Assembly (NCBI GenBank): GCA_002479485.1
Contig: DLNM01000040.1
Location: forward strand, 85,309-149,308
Source: Firmicutes bacterium UBA7510
GTDB lineage: Bacteria; Bacillota; Clostridia; Tissierellales; Sedimentibacteraceae
Reading direction: 5' to 3'
DNA length: 64,000 nucleotides
The position numbers were made by a program, and so were the translations under genes. Below are positions 1 through 7,873 of this stretch, in pieces (the stretch's first letter is position 1; each line of letters starts with the position of its first letter). The notes below the pieces were generated by a model. That model saw only the letters and a program-made list of their open reading frames with translations, made no database searches and was not told the DNA's origin.

Positions 1-1809
1 GATGATTCATCTAAAGAACCAGCTAATCAACAAAGAGAAGCTGCTGGTAGTTTAACTTATGGTAGTAATACAGATATGAACGGTAATTTCTTTACATCTA
101 TGTGGGGAAATAACGCAGCAGATGCTATAATTAAGGATTTAATTCACGGCTATAAAACTGTTGATTATCAAAAAGAAACTGGTTCATATGAAATTGATGA
201 CACAGTTGTAAAAGAGCTTAAGCAAATTGAAAATGCTGATGGAACTAAAACTTTTGAAATTGAAATCAATAGTGATTTAGTATATAGTGATGGTTCACCT
301 ATTACTGCTAAGGATTATGTATTCTCGGCTTTATTAACATCTCACCCAGAAGTAACTGATATAGGTGCTAATGCTACAGATGGTATTGATTATGTAGGAT
401 TTGAAGATTATAATACAAGACCAGAAGGCGCAACAGAGGGACAAATTTCAGATGTATTTACTGGTGTAAGATTATTAGGAGACTACAAATTCTCTTTAAC
501 AGTTAAAGCTGAAAATTTACCTTATTTCTATGATTTAACATATGCTCAGGTTAGACCATATCCAATGGCTGTTATAGCTCCAAATGCTGATATAGTTGAT
601 GAAGGCAATGGCGCTAAAATAACTGGAGAATTCACTTCTGAGATTTTAGATCAAACTATAAACAATGCTGAAACAGGATATCGTTTCTATCCAAAAGTTA
701 CAGCAGGTGCTTATATGTTAGATAGCTTTGATGTATCTACTAAAATAGCTGTATTAAAGTTCAATCCTAATTACAAAGGTGATTATAACGGACAAAAACC
801 TCAAGTAGCTCAACTTATATTCAAAAAAATTAACTCTGCAACTCAAATTGATGAGTTAGTTGCTGGTACAGTTGATATGTTAGCTGCTAGTGGTGGTAAA
901 GATTTAATACTTCCAGGTTTAGATGCAGTTGACGCAGGAAAAGCTTCTGTAACTACATTCCCAAGATGTGGATATGGTAAAATAGTATTCGTATGTGATA
1001 TAGGACCTACTCAATTTGTTAAAGTTCGTCAAGCAATAGCTCACTGCTTAGATGTTCCTGAATTTGCTAGACAATACTCAGGCGGATATGCATCAGTTGT
1101 ATATGGAGCATATGGTGTTGCACAATGGATGTATCAAGAAAATGCAGCTACAATAGAAAAAGAGTTTAACAAATACGCTCTTGACTTAGGAAGAGCAGAA
1201 GAGCTTTTAATAGAAGATGGTTGGACTTTAAATGCTAATGGTGGAGAATTCGTTAAAGGTACAGATACTTTACGTCACAAAATGGTTGACGGAAAACTTA
1301 TGCCTTTAGTAATCAAACACTTAGCTTCATCTCAAAACCCAGTATCTGATTTATTATCAGGTATGTTACCTGCTAACATGGAAGCTGTAGGTATGAAATA
1401 TGAGCAAACTGTAGTTGAGTTCCCAGTAGTTCTTGATAATGTGTATGGTAATGTTCCAGAGAGAGTATATAATATGATGAACATGGCTACAGGTTATTAC
1501 CCAGCATTTGACCCATACTATACTTATCATACAGATGAACAATTTATGGGAAATCCTAACAGTAACTACTTAAGAGATGAGCAATTAATGAATCTTGCTA
1601 AAGATTTAAGACAAACTCCAAGTGATGATAGAGAAGGATATGCTAAAAAATGGTTAGAATTCCAAAGAAGATGGAATGAATTGATTCCAGATCTACCATT
1701 ATATTCTGATGAATATCATGCATTCTTCTCAACAAAGGTTAAGAATTTTGAGATTGATCCATTCTGGACATTCCAATATGCTATATTGTATGCTTATATA
1801 GAAGAATAA
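1..1809 (+). CDS. Peptide ABC transporter substrate-binding protein (5' truncated by window)
   Basis: Extracellular solute-binding protein of the SBP_bac_5 (DppA/OppA) family, delivering oligopeptides or similar solutes to the permeases encoded next. The frame is open from base 1, so the first in-frame ATG at 76 is not the true start; the signal peptide and lipobox lie outside the window. The visible N-terminus is a Ser/Glu/Gln-rich linker typical of what follows a lipid-anchored cysteine. The stretch VYSDGSPITAKDYVFSA is the family's conserved 'W/YSDGxPvtA.DfvfS' block, and the C-terminus keeps the usual LPLYSDEYH-type segment. It is the first gene of an SBP-B-C-D-F cluster and is separated from the permeases by a hairpin terminator, which would let it be made in excess. 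The substrate cannot be read from sequence. Confidence 0.9.
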   Translation, partial: DDSSKEPANQQREAAGSLTYGSNTDMNGNFFTSMWGNNAADAIIKDLIHGYKTVDYQKETGSYEIDDTVVKELKQIENADGTKTFEIEINSDLVYSDGSPITAKDYVFSALLTSHPEVTDIGANATDGIDYVGFEDYNTRPEGATEGQISDVFTGVRLLGDYKFSLTVKAENLPYFYDLTYAQVRPYPMAVIAPNADIVDEGNGAKITGEFTSEILDQTINNAETGYRFYPKVTAGAYMLDSFDVSTKIAVLKFNPNYKGDYNGQKPQVAQLIFKKINSATQIDELVAGTVDMLAASGGKDLILPGLDAVDAGKASVTTFPRCGYGKIVFVCDIGPTQFVKVRQAIAHCLDVPEFARQYSGGYASVVYGAYGVAQWMYQENAATIEKEFNKYALDLGRAEELLIEDGWTLNANGGEFVKGTDTLRHKMVDGKLMPLVIKHLASSQNPVSDLLSGMLPANMEAVGMKYEQTVVEFPVVLDNVYGNVPERVYNMMNMATGYYPAFDPYYTYHTDEQFMGNPNSNYLRDEQLMNLAKDLRQTPSDDREGYAKKWLEFQRRWNELIPDLPLYSDEYHAFFSTKVKNFEIDPFWTFQYAILYAYIEE

Positions 1810-1840
1810 TAGTTTAAGTTTAAGTAAGTCTGTAACATTT

Positions 1841-1891
1841 AAGGTGATGCAGGACATCAGGTTAGCCTGTGGACTGCTATCACCTTTTTTT
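1841..1891 (+). terminator. Intra-operon terminator after the substrate-binding gene
   Basis: AAGGTGAT at 1841 pairs with ATCACCTT at 1879, followed by a run of seven T. It sits between the binding-protein stop and the RBS of the first permease, so it probably works as a partial terminator that sets binding protein above membrane components. Confidence 0.75.
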
Positions 1892-1911
1892 AACAAATGA
1901 GGGAGGTTTAT

Positions 1912-2895
1912 ATGTTAAGATATATATTAAAAAGACTAATGTACTTAGTTTTTGTTTTCTTTATATTGTCAATAATCATGTTTGGCATATTCAAAATGGT
2001 TCCTGGTGACCCAGCTAAAATGATGATTGATCCTGAATTAGCATCAAAGGATCCTGCTAGATACCAAGCTGCCTATGAACAAGCACAAAAAGAATTAGGA
2101 TTAGACAAGCCAGTGTATGTTCAATATGCTAAATGGATTACTAAAATGTTAACAGGTGATTTTGGTTATTCATCTCAGTATCGTATGCCAGTTGTAAATG
2201 TAATAAAGGCACCTATGGTAGCTACAGTTAAAATGAATATTATAAACTTGATATTAGTTTTTGCTATTACTATACCACTTGGTATAACTACAGCAGTAAG
2301 AAAAAATTCAATTTATGATAACATGGTACAAATAGTTACAGTTGTAGGTGTAAGTTTACCTATGTTCATTATTGCGTTAATAGGTATTTATTTCTTCTGT
2401 GTAAAAATACCTTTCTTCCCAATAAGTGGCATGAGTACGCCTGGTGCTAACTATACTGGATTTGCAAAAGTTTTGGATGAATTAAAACACATGGCATTAC
2501 CAGTTATAGTTATGACATTAGCCTCTTTAGCAAGTATAACAAGATATGTTAGAGGTGCTATGATTGAAGTATTAAGAATGGATTTTATTAGAACAGCAAG
2601 AGCAAAGGGCTTAAGAGAAAAGGTTGTTATCTATTCTCATGCATTTAGAAATGCTCTTATACCTGTAGTTACTGTTTTAACATGGTGGTTTGTTGGTATA
2701 TTTGGTGGTTCTATAGTTATTGAAGGTACCTTTTTATACAACGGTATGGGACAAGTTATGATTACTTCTCTTAGACAGCTAGATTTTGGCGTTGTATTAA
2801 CTATGAACATGTTCTACGTTTTACTAAGCCTTGTGGGTAATTTAGTCATGGACTTAAGCTATATGTTAGTTGACCCACGTGTAAAATTGTCATAG
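1912..2895 (+). CDS. Peptide ABC transporter permease, DppB/OppB type
   Basis: Inner-membrane permease that forms half of the translocation channel with the next gene product. The sequence opens with MLRYILKRLMYLVFVF, the standard start of DppB/OppB proteins, and has six predicted membrane helices. It carries the EAA-type cytoplasmic loop (RTARAKGLREKVVIYSHAFR) that docks on the ATPases and ends with the family-typical DPRVKLS. The start is placed at 1912 because GGGAGG lies seven bases upstream; an earlier in-frame ATG at 1897 overlaps that ribosome-binding site. Length (327 aa) is normal. It lies 15 bases before the C-type permease, in the same operon. Confidence 0.93.
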   Translation: MLRYILKRLMYLVFVFFILSIIMFGIFKMVPGDPAKMMIDPELASKDPARYQAAYEQAQKELGLDKPVYVQYAKWITKMLTGDFGYSSQYRMPVVNVIKAPMVATVKMNIINLILVFAITIPLGITTAVRKNSIYDNMVQIVTVVGVSLPMFIIALIGIYFFCVKIPFFPISGMSTPGANYTGFAKVLDELKHMALPVIVMTLASLASITRYVRGAMIEVLRMDFIRTARAKGLREKVVIYSHAFRNALIPVVTVLTWWFVGIFGGSIVIEGTFLYNGMGQVMITSLRQLDFGVVLTMNMFYVLLSLVGNLVMDLSYMLVDPRVKLS

Positions 2896-2910
2896 GGAGG
2901 ATACTTGTAA

Positions 2911-4767
2911 ATGGATAATAAAATTAATAAAGGAAAAAAGAAAAACAGTCTTTTTAAAATGATTTCAAACGTATTTAAAGGAATGTTTTTTGGAAATAAT
3001 AAGGTCGAACTTTCTGTTCTGGAAGAAGAACAAATGCAAAGCCCTCTAAAAACTATAATAAGAAACTTTTTAGATAATAAGGTTTCTTTAGTTGCTTTAG
3101 TTGTATTTGTAGCAATATTTATATCATCTTTTACTTTATCTGTTGTTATTCCTCTTGATAAAACTTTTCAAGATACAACACAACAAGATATTTCGCCTGG
3201 ATTTAATTTAATGAGTTTACCAAAAGAATTAAATGGTAACGTTAAGGAAATTAGTGTAGGTTCAACATTTGGGGTAGGAATAGATAATAATGGAAAAATG
3301 TATACATGGGGTAAAATGGACAGCAAATTAACAGCTAAATTAAAAGAAAACCCTATAAGCCAATATAAATTCAAAACAGCCTCTGCTGGACTTAACCATA
3401 TAATAGCTGTAACAGAAGATGGACAAACTATTACATGGGCTCCAAATAGATTTAAATTGGATACAATACCAACTATGCTTGCAAGTGAAAAAAATGTTAA
3501 GCAGGTTGAAGCAGGATATCAATTCTCAGTAGTTGTAACAGAAGAAGGATATATGTATATATGGGGTAATACTAACTTTTTAGGTTCTCTATATCAAGAA
3601 ACTATACCTGAAGATGTTCAAGGAAATGTAGATAAAGTTGAAGTTAGTACAGATAACGTTATAGCATTATTAAAAGACGGAACAGTTAGAGTTATGGGAG
3701 CTGAAAGCCCTGCATATAAAAATGTTCCTGATTTATCAAATGTAATTGATATTGCTTCAACTGATAACGTAATGGTTGCTTTAACTTCTGATGGTAAAAT
3801 CCATGCTTGGGGTAATCCAATGTATAACTTAATGGATGTTCCACAAGATTTACCTAGCGATTTAGTTAGCGTATCAGGTGGACGTTCGCACTTTACAACA
3901 ACTGATTCATCAGGTAAGGTTTACACTTGGGGTAGAAATAACTACAAACAGTTAGAAGTGCCTTCAAATATTGAAAGTGGAAAAACAAAAATAGAAAAAG
4001 TATATTCTGGATATTTCCAAAACTATGCTGTTGATGCAAATGGTAAAGTAACAACATGGGGATTAAAAGGATACCTAATGGGTTCAGATGGATATGGTAG
4101 AGATGTTTTCACAAGATTGATAACAGGTGGTAGACTTACTCTTACTGTAGGTGCTGTTGCAGTATCTATTCAAGTTATTCTAGGAGTTATAGTTGGAGGT
4201 TTTGCAGGTTTTTATGGTGGCAAGGTGGACAACATACTAATGAGATTTGCAGAAATAGTAGGAGCTATACCTTTCTTACCACTTGCAATGACATTATCTG
4301 TTGTTATAGGAAATAGATTAACAGAAACTCAAAGAGTTTACTTGATTATGTTCATACTAGGTATACTAGGATGGAGTGGTTTAGCACGTCTTGTTAGAGG
4401 ACAAATCTTGGCTGAAAGAGAAAAAGAATTTGTTCTTGCTGCTAAAGCTACTGGTATAAAAGAAAGAGTCATAATATTTAGACATATAATACCAAATGTT
4501 ATTACAGTAGTTATTGTAAATGCTACTTTAGCATATGCTACTTCCTTGTTGACAGAGTCCTCACTTTCATATTTAGGCTTTGGTGTTGTTGAGCCAAACC
4601 CAACTTGGGGTAATATGCTTACAGGTTCTCAGTCGTCAAATACTATAGCAAATTATTGGTGGAGATGGGTATTCCCAGCACTTGCTCTTTCAATGTGCAC
4701 TATTAGTATAAACATGATTGGTGATGGATTGCGTGATGCAATAGATCCTAAATCAAATGATCGATAG
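2911..4767 (+). CDS. DppC/OppC-type permease with an inserted RCC1-like beta-propeller
   Basis: Second permease of the importer, but about twice the usual length (618 aa against about 300). Residues about 56-82 form the first helix. Residues about 108-390 hold seven repeats of the RCC1 type, recognised by a 'V..G..(S/H)...V...DG.(V/M)Y.WG' pattern: IDNNGKMYTWG, VTEDGQTITWA, VTEEGYMYIWG, LKDGTVRVMG, LTSDGKIHAWG, DSSGKVYTWG and DANGKVTTWG. Seven blades would close one propeller. Immediately after comes MGSDGYGRDVFTRLI, the conserved GTDxxGRD motif that normally follows helix 1, then the ordinary transport domain with the EAA loop (LAAKATGIKERVIIFRHI). By topology the propeller is extracytoplasmic, facing the binding protein. 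GGGAGG precedes the ATG. The permease assignment is secure; the propeller's role is unknown. Confidence 0.92.
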   Translation: MDNKINKGKKKNSLFKMISNVFKGMFFGNNKVELSVLEEEQMQSPLKTIIRNFLDNKVSLVALVVFVAIFISSFTLSVVIPLDKTFQDTTQQDISPGFNLMSLPKELNGNVKEISVGSTFGVGIDNNGKMYTWGKMDSKLTAKLKENPISQYKFKTASAGLNHIIAVTEDGQTITWAPNRFKLDTIPTMLASEKNVKQVEAGYQFSVVVTEEGYMYIWGNTNFLGSLYQETIPEDVQGNVDKVEVSTDNVIALLKDGTVRVMGAESPAYKNVPDLSNVIDIASTDNVMVALTSDGKIHAWGNPMYNLMDVPQDLPSDLVSVSGGRSHFTTTDSSGKVYTWGRNNYKQLEVPSNIESGKTKIEKVYSGYFQNYAVDANGKVTTWGLKGYLMGSDGYGRDVFTRLITGGRLTLTVGAVAVSIQVILGVIVGGFAGFYGGKVDNILMRFAEIVGAIPFLPLAMTLSVVIGNRLTETQRVYLIMFILGILGWSGLARLVRGQILAEREKEFVLAAKATGIKERVIIFRHIIPNVITVVIVNATLAYATSLLTESSLSYLGFGVVEPNPTWGNMLTGSQSSNTIANYWWRWVFPALALSMCTISINMIGDGLRDAIDPKSNDR

Positions 4768-4781
4768 GAGGATTTATAGAG

Positions 4782-5774
4782 ATGGCATTATTAGAGATAA
4801 AAGATTTACACACATTTTTTGAGACAAAAAGAGGTATCGTAAAAGCTGTTAATGGAGTTTCTTATTCTGTTGAAGCAGGTAAAACTCTTGGAATAGTTGG
4901 AGAGAGCGGTAGCGGAAAAAGCGTTGCTGCTATGAGTATACTAAAATTATTAGATGGTAACGGATTTATAAAAAGTGGTAGTATTAAATTTAATGATAGA
5001 GAATTAACTACATTAACAAGAGAAGAAATGTATAAGGTTCGTGGTAATGATATATCAGTTATATTCCAAGAACCAATGACAAGCTTAAACCCAATATTTA
5101 CAGTGGAAAAACAAATTGGAGAGTCATTTATGATTCACCAAGGAATGAAGAAAAATGAAGCATATGCAAAGGCAATAAATATGCTTAAGGATGTTAAAAT
5201 TCCTAACCCTGAAAATGTTGCTAAGCAATATCCTCACCAATTGTCAGGTGGTATGAGACAAAGAGTTATGATAGCAATGGCACTTGCTTGTAAGCCAAAT
5301 CTTTTAATAGCAGATGAGCCTACAACTGCACTAGATGTAACTATTCAAGCTCAGATATTAAAGTTAATGAATGATTTGAAAAAGGAAAAGGGTACTTCAA
5401 TACTATTTATAACACATGATTTGGGTGTTATCAATCAAATGGCTGATGATGTTGCAGTTATGTATTGTGGACAGGTTGTTGAAATGGCACCCGTTAGAAC
5501 TATATTTGGTAAGAATTCTTTTTCTCACCCTTATACAGAAGGTCTTATGAAATCAATACCAAGACTTAATACTGAAAAAACTGATAGACTTGAGGCTATA
5601 GTTGGTTCTGTACCGCATCCTCTTGATTTACCAAAGGGATGTAAATTTGCTCCTCGTTGTCAATATGCAACAAAGAAATGTGAAAATGAGGAACCTACAT
5701 TAGAAAAGGTAGAGAACAATCATTCAATTAGATGCTTCTATCCTAATAAGGAGGAGAGACAAAATGAACGATAA
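4782..5774 (+). CDS. Peptide ABC transporter ATPase, DppD/OppD type
   Basis: Cytoplasmic ATP-binding subunit driving uptake through the two upstream permeases. It has Walker A (GESGSGKS), Q-loop (VIFQEPMTSLNP), ABC signature (LSGGMRQR), Walker B with catalytic glutamate (LLIADEPTTALD) and the switch histidine (ITHDLG). The C-terminal oligopeptide-transporter extension is present (PKGCKFAPRCQYA); its clustered cysteines in DppD/OppD proteins are linked with iron-sulfur binding. Length 330 aa is typical. AGGAGG precedes the ATG, 14 bases after the permease gene, and the 3' end overlaps the next ATPase gene by 11 bases, consistent with coupled translation. Confidence 0.94.
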   Translation: MALLEIKDLHTFFETKRGIVKAVNGVSYSVEAGKTLGIVGESGSGKSVAAMSILKLLDGNGFIKSGSIKFNDRELTTLTREEMYKVRGNDISVIFQEPMTSLNPIFTVEKQIGESFMIHQGMKKNEAYAKAINMLKDVKIPNPENVAKQYPHQLSGGMRQRVMIAMALACKPNLLIADEPTTALDVTIQAQILKLMNDLKKEKGTSILFITHDLGVINQMADDVAVMYCGQVVEMAPVRTIFGKNSFSHPYTEGLMKSIPRLNTEKTDRLEAIVGSVPHPLDLPKGCKFAPRCQYATKKCENEEPTLEKVENNHSIRCFYPNKEERQNER

Positions 5775-7215
5775 AAAAGTGCTTATAAGTGTTAGTGAGA
5801 TGAAAAAACACTTTCCTATAAAGAAAACTAAGCTTTTTCAAAAAGAAAAATTAAGTGTTAAAGCAAATGATGGTATTACTCTTGATATTTTTGAGGGTGA
5901 AACTGTTGGTCTAGTTGGTGAGAGTGGATGTGGAAAATCAACATTTGGTCGTGTTCTACTACAATTATACCCACAAACAGCTGGAAGAACTATGTATTAT
6001 GGTAGAACTATTGAAGAATTTAATCCAAAATATATAGAAGATATACTTAAAAACATTAAGCAAGATATATCTTCATATCATAAGTTAGAAGAAGAAAGAG
6101 TTAAGCTTCAAGCTGAAAATGATAAGAACCCAAATGATTATACATTAATGGCTAATCTTCAAGAGGCAACTAAGAAATCTACTGAACTACTTTATGATAT
6201 AACAAATATAATTGGTGGATTTATAATAGCTAAAGACATAGATAAAATTGCTGATTTATTTTTAAAAGAGTATAGCGCTAAATTAGAAGCGTACAGATTA
6301 AATAAAGCAGCAGAAATTTCTAATAAGCAAGAAGATAAGAAAAATAAAGAGCAAGCTGCAGCAGCTAAGTTAAAAGAAGCTGAAGAATATAGAGCCAAAA
6401 TAAATAAGGCTAAAGAAAGCTATAACGGTAATGCTGAGTTTGAAAAATATGAAGCAAATCTAGATAACGGAATAAATCTTGCTAAGCTTGATTACTCAGA
6501 AATGAGATTGTTAAGAAGAGATTTACAAATAGTATTCCAAGACCCATATTCATCATTAAATCCACGTATGACAGTTGGACAAATAATAGGTGAAGGCTTA
6601 CTTGCACACGGATTCTTTAAGAAAAATGATGCTGAAATGCAAGACTATGTAATGAAAATCATGGAGGATTGTGGACTTTCAGGATATATGCTTCACCGTT
6701 ATCCTCACCAATTCTCGGGTGGTCAAAGACAAAGAATAGGTATTGCAAGAGCTCTTGCTCTTAAACCAAAATTTGTAGTATGCGACGAAGCTGTTAGTGC
6801 TCTTGACGTTTCTATTCAGTCACAAGTTATTAACTTGCTTTTGGATCTTAAAGAAAAAGAAGATTTAACGTATCTATTTATATCACACGATTTAAGTGTT
6901 GTTAAATATATAAGTGATCGTATTGGTGTTATGTACCTTGGTAACTTAGTTGAATTATGTAATTCAGAAGAGATGTTTAAAAATCCTTTACATCCTTACA
7001 CTGAAGCATTAATGTCTGCTATACCTACAACTGAAGAAGAACAAACAGAAGCTATTCTTCTAGAAGGCGATATACCAAGTCCTATAAGACCACCAAAGGG
7101 ATGTAAATTCCACACAAGATGTCCAAAATGTATGGATATTTGTAAACAAGTTATTCCTGAGTTCATAGAATATGAAAAAGACCATTTTGTTGCATGTCAC
7201 TTAAGAAAGAAGTAA
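5764..7215 (+). CDS. Peptide ABC transporter ATPase, DppF/OppF type, with a coiled-coil insert
   Basis: Second ATPase of the importer, 483 aa, about 150 longer than usual. Walker A (GESGCGKS) is near residue 53, the Q-loop (IVFQDPYSSLNP) near 255, the signature FSGGQRQR near 318 and Walker B (VVCDEAVSALD) near 340, and the C-terminal PKGCKFHTRCP extension is intact. The extra length lies between Walker A and the Q-loop, residues about 84-250. It is rich in Lys, Glu, Ala and Gln, with runs such as NKQEDKKNKEQAAAAKLKEA, and is predicted to be mostly helical and coiled-coil. That position corresponds to the antiparallel beta / early alpha subdomain of the nucleotide-binding domain, so the insert should protrude without removing catalytic residues. 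It overlaps the previous gene by 11 bases and has AAGGAGGAG upstream. Confidence 0.92.
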   Translation: MNDKKVLISVSEMKKHFPIKKTKLFQKEKLSVKANDGITLDIFEGETVGLVGESGCGKSTFGRVLLQLYPQTAGRTMYYGRTIEEFNPKYIEDILKNIKQDISSYHKLEEERVKLQAENDKNPNDYTLMANLQEATKKSTELLYDITNIIGGFIIAKDIDKIADLFLKEYSAKLEAYRLNKAAEISNKQEDKKNKEQAAAAKLKEAEEYRAKINKAKESYNGNAEFEKYEANLDNGINLAKLDYSEMRLLRRDLQIVFQDPYSSLNPRMTVGQIIGEGLLAHGFFKKNDAEMQDYVMKIMEDCGLSGYMLHRYPHQFSGGQRQRIGIARALALKPKFVVCDEAVSALDVSIQSQVINLLLDLKEKEDLTYLFISHDLSVVKYISDRIGVMYLGNLVELCNSEEMFKNPLHPYTEALMSAIPTTEEEQTEAILLEGDIPSPIRPPKGCKFHTRCPKCMDICKQVIPEFIEYEKDHFVACHLRKK

Positions 7216-7218
7216 CAT

Positions 7219-7410
7219 ATGTTTTTTAAGAAAAAAGTAGATAAAGTTTTAGATGCAAAAAAAATTAATATTGATAATGAACAAGAAAAAATAGAGCTAG
7301 AAAAAAATGATATGGCTGCACTTTTAATAGCAGGTTTTATAACAATGCTGCCTGCACTATTAATAGTATTGGCTATAATTTTAGGAGTAACTTGGTTTTT
7401 TCTACGATAG
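7219..7410 (+). CDS. Small single-pass membrane protein (hypothetical)
   Basis: 63 codons starting three bases after the ATPase stop, so probably co-transcribed with the importer. Residues 1-33 are charged (Lys/Glu/Asp). Residues about 34-61 are a hydrophobic helix (ALLIAGFITMLPALLIVLAI) ending in FFLR. The ribosome-binding site is weak (AAGAAG overlapping the previous gene's end), which fits translational coupling. No family is recognised. It could be an accessory subunit of the unusual importer, but that rests on position only. Confidence 0.55.
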   Translation: MFFKKKVDKVLDAKKINIDNEQEKIELEKNDMAALLIAGFITMLPALLIVLAIILGVTWFFLR

Positions 7411-7460
7411 GAGTAATTTAGTTAATAATAAAATACTATACAATATATATAGTTTATGAT

Positions 7461-7533
7461 AAAATTACTATAGCCAACATATACAATGTTTTTGTGTTGT
7501 ATATGTTTAAGGCTATAGTAATTTTATTTTATT
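7461..7533 (+). terminator. Rho-independent terminator of the first importer operon
   Basis: AAAATTACTATAGCC at 7461 pairs with GGCTATAGTAATTTT ending at 7525, with an inner stem AACATATACAA/TTGTATATGTT. A T-rich tail follows. The stem is about 26 bp with a short loop and a small internal bulge. Confidence 0.85.
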
Positions 7534-7550
7534 ACGCTGTTAAGATGTAT

Positions 7551-7580
7551 TTGATTTATAAAGGAGGATTTAAATAAAAT
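7551..7580 (+). promoter_or_regulatory. Candidate promoter for glmS
   Basis: TTGATT (7551) and TAAAAT (7575) are separated by 18 bases. The predicted transcription start falls a few bases before the ribozyme cleavage site. An AAGGAGG sequence inside the spacer is not followed by an open frame. Confidence 0.45.
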
Positions 7581-7584
7581 AATA

Positions 7585-7765
7585 AAATTATAGCGCCAGA
7601 ACTTTAATTTATATGTTAAATTATAGTTGACGAGGACAGAGTAATTCGAAAATTCGGCGGGAACTCTGCGGCAAGCTTAGTCGATAAAATTTCACCAAAT
7701 ATTTTGGGTGACCAAAAAAACAATATGAAATTTATAAGCAAGATAAATACTCTTAAAACCTAATT
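7585..7765 (+). ncRNA. glmS ribozyme: glmS self-cleaving ribozyme
   Basis: Conserved glmS ribozyme core in the 5' untranslated region of glmS. AGCGCCAGAACT starts at 7592 with the scissile bond expected between A7592 and G7593. GTTGACGAGG follows, then the GAGTAATTCGAA...TTCGGCGGG pseudoknot segment and AGTCGATAAA. A stem-loop with CACC/GGTG (P4-like) completes it. In this class, glucosamine-6-phosphate acts as the catalytic cofactor: it triggers cleavage and the downstream mRNA is degraded, giving feedback control on GlmS synthesis. The family call rests on several conserved blocks in the right order and on the downstream gene. Confidence 0.93.
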
Positions 7766-7792
7766 AAATAAAATTATAATATTCAAGAAAAG

Positions 7793-7840
7793 CTGCATAT
7801 AAACATATGTTGTTTAAAGTTGCATATGTTTTATATGTAG
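7793..7840 (+). other. Hairpin between ribozyme and glmS start
   Basis: CTGCATATAAACATATG (7793) is nearly complementary to CATATGTTTTATATGTAG (7823), forming a stem of about 16 bp followed by an A/T-rich stretch. It could be an mRNA-stabilising hairpin at the cleaved 5' end or a weak terminator. Confidence 0.4.
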
Positions 7841-7873
7841 TTTAATTAAATTTTATTTAAAGGAGATTAAAGA

